DNA from: Bacillota bacterium
Lineage (GTDB): Bacteria; Bacillota; Clostridia; Acetivibrionales; JANLFN01
Length of the DNA: 64,000 bases
NCBI GenBank assembly: GCA_023421675.1
Contig: JAEZTC010000013.1
Location: 310,001-374,000 of the forward strand
Reading direction: 5' to 3'
The notes under the pieces are model-generated. The model worked only from the letters and a program-made list of their open reading frames with translations. It did not search any database and was not told where the DNA came from. Every line of letters starts with the position of its first letter. Within the stretch, counting starts at the first letter, position 1. This document shows positions 34,591 to 41,900 of this stretch, piece by piece. Position numbers and translations under genes: made by a program.

Positions 34591-34620
34591 TTGTAAACTT
34601 TGCAAAATGTCGTGTACAAT
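34591..34620 (+). promoter_or_regulatory. Promoter upstream of spoIVFA
   Basis: TTGTAA (34591-34596), 18-base spacer, TACAAT (34615-34620), read as sigma-A. The -10 box also partly fits a sigma-E -10 (CATACAAT-like: TGTACAAT), but no sigma-E -35 lies at the correct distance. The predicted start falls at ~34626-34628, the first base of the structured leader. Confidence 0.5.
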
Positions 34621-34625
34621 GAAAT

Positions 34626-34709
34626 ATAAGATGAAGTAATTTTTAGCATAGTTTTGTATCCCAAAGGACGGATACAAACAGCGAAACTAATGTAATTACT
34701 ACATCTTAT
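34626..34709 (+). ncRNA. Candidate structured leader RNA upstream of spoIVFA
   Basis: P1: 34626-34641 pairs with 34694-34709 (15 of 16 positions, one A-A mismatch). P2: CATAGT (34647-34652) with ACTAATG (34686-34692, one bulged A). P3: TTTGTATCC (34653-34661) with GGATACAAA (34670-34678), loop CAAAGGAC, and a 7-nt asymmetric bulge CAGCGAA on the 3' side. The fold starts at the predicted transcription start and ends 57 nt before the coding region. No T tail follows. It does not match a riboswitch class I can recall. Confidence 0.5.
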
Positions 34710-34766
34710 GAATCAAGGAATATATGTACCTTAGAACTTTAATATACATATATAGGATGTGAAAAA

Positions 34767-35780
34767 ATGGATGATATAATTGTTAGACCGCGAAATCCCC
34801 GCTACAACATACCTAACAAACTTCCACCTTCAAGGCCTCCACATGGTAAAAGCCCTTACAGAAGAAGGGTTCCTTCAAAGGAAGAAACAAAGCTGGCTGA
34901 AATAGTAATAAAACAGCTTATAGTTGCAGGTGCTATTTTCTTACTGATTATTTTTGTAAAAAGTATTAATACACCTGTCACCAATTTCCTTTCGGATAAG
35001 GCGAGACTGCTTGTGTCTTCAAACATTAACTTTGATGAAATTTATAAAAGTATTGATGCTACCGTAAGCAAAATTTCTGATGATGTCACAGGTCAAGGTA
35101 AAAAAGAAGATGATACTCCTACTGACAAAAGCGACGCTCAGGGTCTTCAAACGGCAGATACCGATCCACAATCAGCTGTTCAAAAGCCGGAAGGTACTTA
35201 TGTAGAGCCTGATGCTAAAATAATCGATTATAGTAATTACAATGAAAAAGACTCAGCTGATGCAGGCGGTAGTAAGGTCGGAACTACTGATTCAACGAAA
35301 AAAGGCACTACATCCGATTCTACAAGCAAAGATACTGATAACGCTGCATACAAGAAGGCTGTTGAATTCATTAAAAGTAAATATACGTTACTTATACCTG
35401 TGAATGGTGCTGTTACATCTCCGTTTGGAGAAAGGGTTGATCCTATAAAAAATGTTGAGGCCTCACATAGGGGAGTAGACATTGCAGCAAATAAGGGGGT
35501 TTCCATTAAAGCCGCTTTGGACGGAACAGTTATTGTTGCAGGTGTAGATGATGTTTACGGAAATTACATTAAAATAGACCATTCTAATGGGGTTGTAACC
35601 TTATACGCACATTGTTCAAAGCTGCTTGTAAAGAAAGGGCAGAAAGTTAAAAAAGGAGCAGTAATAGCATATGTAGGTGATACGGGGAATGCAATAGGGC
35701 CACATCTTCATTTTGAAGTAGTAAAGGATGACAGACCGTTAAATCCGCTGGAATTTATTAAACTTCCAATGAAAGAGTAA
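34767..35780 (+). CDS. spoIVFA: SpoIVFA-like membrane-bound M23 (LytM) peptidase-fold protein
   Basis: A 337-residue protein with a basic Pro-rich cytoplasmic N-tail, one membrane helix (~residues 48-66), a Ser/Thr/Asp-rich linker and a C-terminal M23 domain (~215-335). The zinc/catalytic residues are intact: HRGVD, YAHCS and HLHFE. Position directly before a SpoIVFB-type M50 protease and after minCDE matches the B. subtilis mreBCD-minCD-spoIVFA-spoIVFB order, so I call it SpoIVFA, which in Bacillus inhibits SpoIVFB in the outer forespore membrane. It is predicted to be made in the mother cell during sporulation. An actual peptidase role in cell-wall turnover is the alternative. Confidence 0.8.
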   Translation: MDDIIVRPRNPRYNIPNKLPPSRPPHGKSPYRRRVPSKEETKLAEIVIKQLIVAGAIFLLIIFVKSINTPVTNFLSDKARLLVSSNINFDEIYKSIDATVSKISDDVTGQGKKEDDTPTDKSDAQGLQTADTDPQSAVQKPEGTYVEPDAKIIDYSNYNEKDSADAGGSKVGTTDSTKKGTTSDSTSKDTDNAAYKKAVEFIKSKYTLLIPVNGAVTSPFGERVDPIKNVEASHRGVDIAANKGVSIKAALDGTVIVAGVDDVYGNYIKIDHSNGVVTLYAHCSKLLVKKGQKVKKGAVIAYVGDTGNAIGPHLHFEVVKDDRPLNPLEFIKLPMKE

Positions 35781-35783
35781 ACA

Positions 35784-36674
35784 GTGCTGATATTTAAAAC
35801 AAAAAAAATTTTGCTTGGAATGGACCTTTTTGTTATATTTGTGATTCCGGCAACTCTTATATTAGGGTTTGCCGGTGAATACCTTATTGTATTCATATCT
35901 ATAGTTTTACATGAGTTGGGACACATATTAGCTGCAGTTATTATGAATTTTAAGGTCTATTCCCTCAACATTCTTCCTATCGGGCTTTGTGCCCAAATAG
36001 ATTTTGTACCGGGGAGTTTTTTAAAAAGAATATTTGTTTACACCGCAGGGCCATTAACAAATTTAATTATTGTTATTCTCTTGATGTCTTCATTACAAAT
36101 CAATACTCAATCATACTCTGGTTTTCTAATTTCCATCAATGTATATCTGGCTTTTTTCAATCTGCTGCCTACTCTTCCTCTTGATGGAGGAAGAATTGTA
36201 AATGAAATAATTGCCGGGAAAGTGGGCTTTTTTAAAGCTGGAAGATACATGAGAAAGCTATCACTGGTACTGTCAATATCATTGGTGATTGCAGGAATAG
36301 TACAAATCACAGGCAGTAAACATAACTATAGCTTATTATCCATAGGTATCTATATTATGTTTTTGTTAAGATCAGGAGAAGGGTCGGAAGCTATAATGAA
36401 TTTGAAGCATATTTTTTATAGAAGAGCAAGACTGCTTAAAAAAGGGTTATACCCGGCAAGAGTGATTGTCGCAATGGAAAAAACATGTTTGGGTGAAGTA
36501 ATCAAAAATATGGATTTTGACAGGTTTCACCTTGTTCATATTCTGGATGCCGACTTAAAACTTATTAAGGTACTTACTGAGCAGGATGTAATTGAGGCTA
36601 TGCTGTCCTATGGCACTGAGTTTACTTTAAAAGATCTTCTCGCCGAAAAAATTGTCTCAGAGGGTCACATCTAA
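35784..36674 (+). CDS. spoIVFB: SpoIVFB-type intramembrane site-2 metalloprotease (M50)
   Basis: A 296-residue multi-pass zinc protease. The HExxH motif is in VLHELGHILAA (~residues 43-47) and the third ligand motif in LPTLPLDGGR (~128-137). A C-terminal CBS-like domain (~220-290) is typical of SpoIVFB, which cleaves pro-sigma-K in the mother cell. GTG start at 35784, three bases after the spoIVFA stop, so the pair is translationally coupled. SigK is not in this window. Confidence 0.9.
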   Translation: MLIFKTKKILLGMDLFVIFVIPATLILGFAGEYLIVFISIVLHELGHILAAVIMNFKVYSLNILPIGLCAQIDFVPGSFLKRIFVYTAGPLTNLIIVILLMSSLQINTQSYSGFLISINVYLAFFNLLPTLPLDGGRIVNEIIAGKVGFFKAGRYMRKLSLVLSISLVIAGIVQITGSKHNYSLLSIGIYIMFLLRSGEGSEAIMNLKHIFYRRARLLKKGLYPARVIVAMEKTCLGEVIKNMDFDRFHLVHILDADLKLIKVLTEQDVIEAMLSYGTEFTLKDLLAEKIVSEGHI

Positions 36675-36681
36675 TAAACAA

Positions 36682-36711
36682 TTGTCAAATGGTGCGTTTG
36701 TTATTTATAAT
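36682..36711 (+). promoter_or_regulatory. Promoter of pdaA
   Basis: TTGTCA (36682-36687), 18-base spacer, TATAAT (36706-36711). A sporulation sigma-G promoter was expected for pdaA, but no clear match was seen. Confidence 0.5.
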
Positions 36712-36713
36712 AG

Positions 36714-36758
36714 AGGTAGATCACATTTTCTTAAATATATATAAAGGAAGATCTACCT
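36714..36758 (+). promoter_or_regulatory. Inverted repeat enclosing the pdaA ribosome binding site
   Basis: AGGTAGATC (36714-36722) and GATCTACCT (36750-36758) are perfect 9-bp inverted repeats 27 bases apart. The right arm fills the gap between the SD (AAGGAAG, 36744-36750) and the TTG start at 36759. It could act as an operator or as a start-site-masking hairpin. Confidence 0.5.
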
Positions 36759-37703
36759 TTGGCTAATCGTTTATGTATCACTATACTCTTAATCCTTATA
36801 ACGTTTATAATTTCGGGCTGCGGCAGCAGTGAACCAGGTAAGACAATCAGGCTAGACGATCCTGCGCAGCCTGCATTTCATAAACTGGAAGGGGATAGGT
36901 CTGTAAAACTTGCGGATACCAAGCCTCAGTCTGACGCAAAACCTTTGAATAAAGAACCTGATGAAAAGCAGCCTGATGTAAATAAAAATACAAATCTTGA
37001 TGCTTCTGAATTAAGTAAGCTGGATAATACACGTTATGCATGGTGGCTCACTCTTAATACAAAGCATCAAACACCGGGAATTCCGGGTTATGCCAGTAAA
37101 CTTGCAGCAAAGCATGATGCTGTCTGGGTGGGAGACACTTCCAGAAAGGTTATATACCTTACATTTGATGAAGGATACGAAAACGGATATACGCCAGTTA
37201 TTCTTGACACATTGAAAAAGAATAATGTAAAAGCTTTATTTTTTATCACAGGTCCTTACCTTAATACAGAACAAAAGCTGGTAAAAAGAATGCTTGATGA
37301 AGGACATTTGGTTGGAAACCATACAATAAACCATCCATCACTTCCTGATATGACAGTTGACAAGCTTGATTATGAAATGCGCGGGCTTGAAAAGCAGTTT
37401 AATACGATTTTTGGCAAGGGTTTTAAATACATGAGGCCACCAAAGGGAGAATACAGTGAAAGAACGCTGGAAGCGGCACGTGAATTGGGTTATAAGACTG
37501 TTTTCTGGAGCTTTGCGTATGCTGATTATGATGTAAACAAACAGCAGGGACCGAATCATGCCTATAACATGGTTATGGGACATTTACACAATGGAGCGGT
37601 TCTTTTGCTGCATGCTGTTTCAAAGGACAATGCAGAAGCTTTGGACAGAATTATTAAAGGCATACGTGATCAGGGATATGAAATAGCTCCGTTTGATCTG
37701 TAA
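36759..37703 (+). CDS. pdaA: Delta-lactam-biosynthetic polysaccharide deacetylase (lipoprotein)
   Basis: A 314-residue protein with a lipoprotein signal (hydrophobic residues 4-19, lipobox IISGC, Cys ~21) and a linker, then a PdaA-type NodB deacetylase domain. Diagnostic blocks are YAWWLTLNTKHQTPGIP, VIYLTFDEGYENGYT (catalytic Asp and metal Asp), GNHTINHPS (metal His pair) and MRPPKGEYSERT. PdaA removes the acetyl group from MurNAc during muramic-delta-lactam formation in spore cortex, needed for germination. TTG start at 36759. The context after spoIVFB agrees with sporulation. Confidence 0.92.
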   Translation: MANRLCITILLILITFIISGCGSSEPGKTIRLDDPAQPAFHKLEGDRSVKLADTKPQSDAKPLNKEPDEKQPDVNKNTNLDASELSKLDNTRYAWWLTLNTKHQTPGIPGYASKLAAKHDAVWVGDTSRKVIYLTFDEGYENGYTPVILDTLKKNNVKALFFITGPYLNTEQKLVKRMLDEGHLVGNHTINHPSLPDMTVDKLDYEMRGLEKQFNTIFGKGFKYMRPPKGEYSERTLEAARELGYKTVFWSFAYADYDVNKQQGPNHAYNMVMGHLHNGAVLLLHAVSKDNAEALDRIIKGIRDQGYEIAPFDL

Positions 37704-38567
37704 TTATAAAAGTCCCGCCTGCTTAAGAATTTCTTCAGTTGATTTTGGCCTGTTCATAGTATATATATGTACACCTGCAGCACCATTATCAATTAAATCG
37801 CGTATTTGAAGCGCTGCATACTCTATACCTGCTTTGCGAAGATCATCGGGATTTTCCTGGTATTTATCCATCATAAGAATCAGTTTAGCAGGTATTGAAC
37901 ACCCGCTGCGTGCTGTCATGGTTTTTATCTGGCTGCTGAAAATAGGCATTATGCCTGGCATTATAGGGCAATTTATATTTAAAGAAGCAGTTTTATCCAA
38001 AAAATCATAGTAAAGCCTGTTATCAAAAAATAACTGGGTGAGTAAAAAATCAACGCCTTGATCAACCTTGGTTTTAAGATTCATTAAGTCGTCCTTAAGA
38101 CGGCCACATTCTGGGTGTCCCTCAACATAAGCAGCTGCAGCAATACAGAAATCGCCTTTTGCCTTAATGTGTGATATAAGTTCTGAAGCATGGCAGTATA
38201 TACCTTTACTGAAATCAAAATCCGGACAGTCAGCTGGGGCATCTCCTCTCAAGGCAAGGATGTTTTCCAGCTTATTTTGTTTCATTTGCTCCAAAAGGCT
38301 ATCGACTTGCTCCAAAGTATGGCCAACGCAGGTAAAATGAGCCATGCTTTCAATACCATAGCTATTTTTTATTTTTGAGGCTATTTCGGTTGTTCTTCCT
38401 TTTTTACTTCCGCCTGCCCCATATGTAACGCTTATATAATCAGGCTTCAAATCTTTGAACTGTTCCAGCGATTCATATACTGTTTCTACCGGTACATCAG
38501 GCTTTGGAGGGAATATTTCAAATGCGATAACAGGTTTTTTTAATTTGAAAAGCTCTTTTATTTTCAT
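37704..38567 (-). CDS. metF: 5,10-methylenetetrahydrofolate reductase
   Basis: A 287-residue FAD-dependent TIM-barrel enzyme reducing methylene-THF to methyl-THF for methionine synthesis (and possibly the Wood-Ljungdahl branch). Family motifs: FEIFPPKPD with the catalytic Glu, DYISVTYGAGGS, ILALRGDAP, and FLLTQLFFD. The stop codon is back to back with that of pdaA on the other strand, leaving no intergenic base. No fused corrinoid or MetV-type partner gene is adjacent. Confidence 0.95.
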   Translation of the reverse strand: MKIKELFKLKKPVIAFEIFPPKPDVPVETVYESLEQFKDLKPDYISVTYGAGGSKKGRTTEIASKIKNSYGIESMAHFTCVGHTLEQVDSLLEQMKQNKLENILALRGDAPADCPDFDFSKGIYCHASELISHIKAKGDFCIAAAAYVEGHPECGRLKDDLMNLKTKVDQGVDFLLTQLFFDNRLYYDFLDKTASLNINCPIMPGIMPIFSSQIKTMTARSGCSIPAKLILMMDKYQENPDDLRKAGIEYAALQIRDLIDNGAAGVHIYTMNRPKSTEEILKQAGLL

Positions 38568-38685
38568 CTTTGCACCTAAACCATTATCTATAAAATAACT
38601 ACTGAGAATTCTTACCTTTTAATGAGAATATGCAATCTTTATGTTATATTTAAAATATCACATCACATGCTTCAAATCAATTAGG

Positions 38686-38714
38686 TTGACTTAAAAATGC
38701 ATGGGATATAAAAT
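38686..38714 (+). promoter_or_regulatory. Sigma-A promoter of nfnAB
   Basis: TTGACT (38686-38691), 17-base spacer, TAAAAT (38709-38714), 45 bases before nfnA. Confidence 0.65.
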
Positions 38715-38758
38715 AGAATTTGTGAATTAGTTGTCATTCTTTTGAGAGGTGGTCGAAA

Positions 38759-39604
38759 ATGTTTAAAATATTGAAGAAAGAAGTATTAAATTCACAGGTA
38801 AAGCTTATGGAAATCGAAGCACCGCATATAGCAAAAAAAGCAGAACCTGGCCAGTTTATAATACTCAGAATAGATGAAAATGGGGAAAGAATTCCTCTTA
38901 CTGTTGCTGACTATGATAGGGAAAAAGGAACAGTGACAATAATTTTTCAGGAAGTAGGTAAGACAACAAAGGAATTGGGCTTACTTAATGAAGGAGATAC
39001 ACTCCTTGATTTTGTAGGACCTCTCGGGGTAGCTTCCCATTTTGACGGCTTAAAAAAGGTTGCAGTTGTAGGCGGAGGTCTGGGAACAGCAATAGCATAT
39101 CCTCAAGCGAAAAAGCTCCATTCAATGGGTGTGGAAGTAGATTCCATAGTAGGCTTCAGAAACAAGGATCTGATTATTCTGGAAGACAAAATGAACGCTG
39201 CAAGCAGCAGGCTGTTTGTTGCTACTGATGATGGTTCAAATGGGAATAAGGGCTTTGTGACAGATATTCTAAAAAAACTGATTGAAGATGGTGCAAAATA
39301 TGATCTCGTAATTGCGATTGGTCCATTGATCATGATGAAAATGGTTTGCAAGCTAACTAAGGAATATGGAATAAAAACAGTCGTTAGCATGAACCCTGTT
39401 ATGATAGATGGAACAGGAATGTGCGGCGGCTGCAGGGTTACTGTTGGAGGAAAGGTTAAATTTGCCTGTGTAGACGGTCCTGATTTTGACGGACATGAGG
39501 TTGATTTTGATGAAGCTATGAGACGCCAGCTTATGTACAAAAAAGAAGAAAAACAGTCCGTTGAGCAGCATGAGTGCAAACTTGGGGGTGTAAAAAATGC
39601 CTAA
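38759..39604 (+). CDS. nfnA: NADH-dependent ferredoxin:NADP+ oxidoreductase subunit A
   Basis: A 281-residue FAD and [2Fe-2S] subunit of the electron-bifurcating transhydrogenase Nfn (sulfide dehydrogenase family). The N-terminal FAD-binding beta barrel (GQFIILRIDENGERIPLT), the NAD-binding segment VVGGGLGTAIAYPQ, and the C-terminal cluster motif GTGMCGGCRV...FACVDGP are present. GAGAGGTGG lies upstream of the ATG. Overlaps nfnB by eight bases. Nfn couples NADH plus reduced ferredoxin to NADPH formation in clostridial redox balance. Confidence 0.93.
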   Translation: MFKILKKEVLNSQVKLMEIEAPHIAKKAEPGQFIILRIDENGERIPLTVADYDREKGTVTIIFQEVGKTTKELGLLNEGDTLLDFVGPLGVASHFDGLKKVAVVGGGLGTAIAYPQAKKLHSMGVEVDSIVGFRNKDLIILEDKMNAASSRLFVATDDGSNGNKGFVTDILKKLIEDGAKYDLVIAIGPLIMMKMVCKLTKEYGIKTVVSMNPVMIDGTGMCGGCRVTVGGKVKFACVDGPDFDGHEVDFDEAMRRQLMYKKEEKQSVEQHECKLGGVKNA

Positions 39605-40988
39605 TATGTCATTAAATAAAGTAAAAATGCCTGAGCAGGACCCTAACATAAGGAATAAGAACTTTTTAGAGGTTGCTCTTGGTTATGGAGAACAGCAGGC
39701 AATAGAAGAAGCTCAGAGGTGCCTTCAGTGTAAACACAAGCCGTGTATGGAAGGCTGCCCTGTAAATGTAAATATACCTGATTTTATTAAACTTGTTGCA
39801 GAAGGTAAATTTGAAGAAGCCTACGAAAAGGTTAAACAAACTAACAGTCTTCCTGCTATATGCGGAAGGGTTTGCCCACAGGAATCACAGTGTGAAAAAT
39901 TCTGTGTACGTGCTAAAAAGGGTGAATCTGTAGGTATTGGCCGCCTTGAAAGATTTGTTTCTGATTGGTACATGGCTAATAGAAAGCTTAAGCAGGAGGA
40001 TATTAAGAAAAACGATAAAAAAGTAGCTGTAATTGGTTCTGGACCTGCAGGACTGACATGTGCAGGAGACCTTGCAAAGATGGGTTATAACGTAACCGTT
40101 TTTGAAGCTTTCCATGCTCCTGGCGGTGTTTTGATGTATGGAATACCTGAATTCAGACTTCCAAAACAGTTGGTTCAAAAAGAAATAGATGCACTCAGGT
40201 ATTTGGGTGTTGATATAAAAACAAACATGGTTATTGGAAAGGTCTTTTCACTTGATGAATTGATCGAGGAAGGCTATGAAGCGATATTCGTCGGTACAGG
40301 TGCAGGCTTGCCAAGTTTCTTGGGAATACCGGGTGAAAACCTGAATGGTGTTTACTCTGCAAATGAATTCTTGACAAGGGTTAACTTAATGAAGGCTTAT
40401 AAATTCCCTGAAACAGATACTCCTGTAAGAGTTGGCAACAGCGTGGCCGTTGTCGGCGGCGGAAATGTTGCGATGGATGCTGCACGCTGCGCTAAAAGGC
40501 TTGGTGCGGAAAAAGTATATATTGTTTACAGAAGATCTGAGGAAGAAATGCCTGCCAGACTTGAAGAAGTCCACCATGCAAAAGAAGAGGGCATTATATT
40601 CAAACTTTTGACAAACCCAACACAAATAGTGGGCACTGAGGATGGATGGGTTAAAGGAATAGAATGTACCGAAATGGAACTTGGTGAACCTGATGCTTCA
40701 GGCAGAAGAAGGCCTGTTACAAAAGAGGGATCAGAACACATAGTTGATGTAGATACTGTTGTAATAGCTATCGGCCAAAGTCCTAATCCTCTGATAAAGT
40801 CAACCACACCAGGACTTGAAACTCAGAAATGGGGTGGAATTATTGCTGATGAAGAAACAGGTGCAACAAGCAAGGAAGGTGTTTACGCAGGTGGAGATAC
40901 TGTAACTGGTGCTGCTACCGTAATTCTTGCAATGGGTGCAGGTAAAAAGGCTGCAAAAGCGATTGACGAATATATTAAAAATAAATAA
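39597..40988 (+). CDS. nfnB: NADH-dependent ferredoxin:NADP+ oxidoreductase subunit B
   Basis: A 463-residue subunit similar to the glutamate synthase small subunit. Two N-terminal [4Fe-4S] binding motifs (CLQCKHKPCMEGCPV; CGRVCPQESQCEKFCV), FAD-binding GSGPAGLTCAGDLA, and NADPH-binding VVGGGNVAMDAARCAKRLG are present. As no gltB large subunit is adjacent and nfnA overlaps it, NfnB is the right call. The start ATG at 39597 lies inside nfnA with GGGGGT upstream. Confidence 0.94.
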   Translation: MPNMSLNKVKMPEQDPNIRNKNFLEVALGYGEQQAIEEAQRCLQCKHKPCMEGCPVNVNIPDFIKLVAEGKFEEAYEKVKQTNSLPAICGRVCPQESQCEKFCVRAKKGESVGIGRLERFVSDWYMANRKLKQEDIKKNDKKVAVIGSGPAGLTCAGDLAKMGYNVTVFEAFHAPGGVLMYGIPEFRLPKQLVQKEIDALRYLGVDIKTNMVIGKVFSLDELIEEGYEAIFVGTGAGLPSFLGIPGENLNGVYSANEFLTRVNLMKAYKFPETDTPVRVGNSVAVVGGGNVAMDAARCAKRLGAEKVYIVYRRSEEEMPARLEEVHHAKEEGIIFKLLTNPTQIVGTEDGWVKGIECTEMELGEPDASGRRRPVTKEGSEHIVDVDTVVIAIGQSPNPLIKSTTPGLETQKWGGIIADEETGATSKEGVYAGGDTVTGAATVILAMGAGKKAAKAIDEYIKNK

Positions 40989-41063
40989 AAGTAACCTGAT
41001 TTTAAATGTATTATAGTTATAGATAAAGTAATGTACGGACATTATTCTAAGGTGGTATATAAA

Positions 41064-41684
41064 ATGTATTTGCAGAAAGACGATATAATTGCAGTAAGGC
41101 ATTACTCGGGTTTATCTCCTTTTAAGAGCATTATTATGGAAGTGGATGAAAGTACCGTGACTGTTAAACTGACTAAAGAATTCGCACTTATGAATTTTTT
41201 GGTGGGAGACCCTGTTGTATTTGGTTATGAATCAGGTGAAGACATATATATTTATGGCAGTATTATAGAAGAAATAGATGTATCCAAAAGCATAGTCAAG
41301 CTTAAAATAGACAAGGTTGATATAGAGGCCAATAGAAGAAAGGCAGAAAGGTACCCTGTATCTCTTTATGCAGATATAAAGCTGCGTGAAAGCGGTAAAA
41401 AGTATCTTGCTACCATTAAAGACATAAGTTATTATGGTATGCTTGTCTATACTAAGGCTGAACTTGAGATTGGAGAATTGCTTGATGTTGCCATATATAT
41501 GGAAAAGTCAATGGTTTTTTTCAATACAAATATTATTAGAAAAAATATTGGTCCAAGCTTTTATGAATATGGTCTTGGAATAATATACACTGATACCAAT
41601 TCGCTTAATCTTATGAAAGAGTATTTGAAAAGGCTTCAAGCGGAGCATGAAGATGCTATTAGAAAGTTAAAGAATATTAAATAG
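41064..41684 (+). CDS. PilZ-domain protein (YcgR-like, predicted c-di-GMP receptor)
   Basis: A 206-residue protein with an N-terminal YcgR-like beta domain (~1-95) and a C-terminal PilZ domain (~98-200). The c-di-GMP-binding residues are visible as RRKAERYPV (RxxxR) and DISYYGMLV (D-x-S-x-x-G). It probably transduces c-di-GMP into motility or surface behaviour. The ATG at 41064 is preferred, with AAGGTGG eight bases upstream; an in-frame ATG at 41031 has no SD. Monocistronic, ends at a terminator. Confidence 0.85.
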   Translation: MYLQKDDIIAVRHYSGLSPFKSIIMEVDESTVTVKLTKEFALMNFLVGDPVVFGYESGEDIYIYGSIIEEIDVSKSIVKLKIDKVDIEANRRKAERYPVSLYADIKLRESGKKYLATIKDISYYGMLVYTKAELEIGELLDVAIYMEKSMVFFNTNIIRKNIGPSFYEYGLGIIYTDTNSLNLMKEYLKRLQAEHEDAIRKLKNIK

Positions 41685-41698
41685 GTTACTATGAAACC

Positions 41699-41727
41699 AG
41701 AGAGCTTTTAAGCTCTCTTATTTTTTA
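41699..41727 (+). terminator. Intrinsic terminator after the PilZ gene
   Basis: AGAGAGC / GCTCTCT stem with a TTTTAA loop and a TATTTTTT tail. Confidence 0.85.
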
Positions 41728-41834
41728 GTTTAAAATAATGAAAACGAGAGGGTTCGATGCCCTTGAGTTTTTATATTTAAAGTATATAATAATATATTAA
41801 TAACTTTATAAATACAGATACATAATTTCTATAA

Positions 41835-41865
41835 TTGTTTATTTAAGGGAGTATTCTGGTATAAT
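41835..41865 (+). promoter_or_regulatory. Extended -10 promoter of gltX-glnS
   Basis: TATAAT (41860-41865) preceded by TGg. The -35 is weak (TTGTTT at 41835-41840, 19-base spacer). No T-box leader is present in the ~35-nt 5' UTR. Confidence 0.5.
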
Positions 41866-41900
41866 ATTTACAAGTTAAATAAATCAAGGAGAAAAGTAAT

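Noticed and set aside
34643..34700. c-di-AMP or c-di-GMP riboswitch at spoIVFA
   Set aside because: The conserved cores I know for these classes are absent; only the general hairpin character and wall-related context are shared.
39103..39579. Minus-strand ORF of 158 codons inside nfnA
   Set aside because: Shadow of nfnA, with Cys/Ser-rich nonsense composition and no SD.
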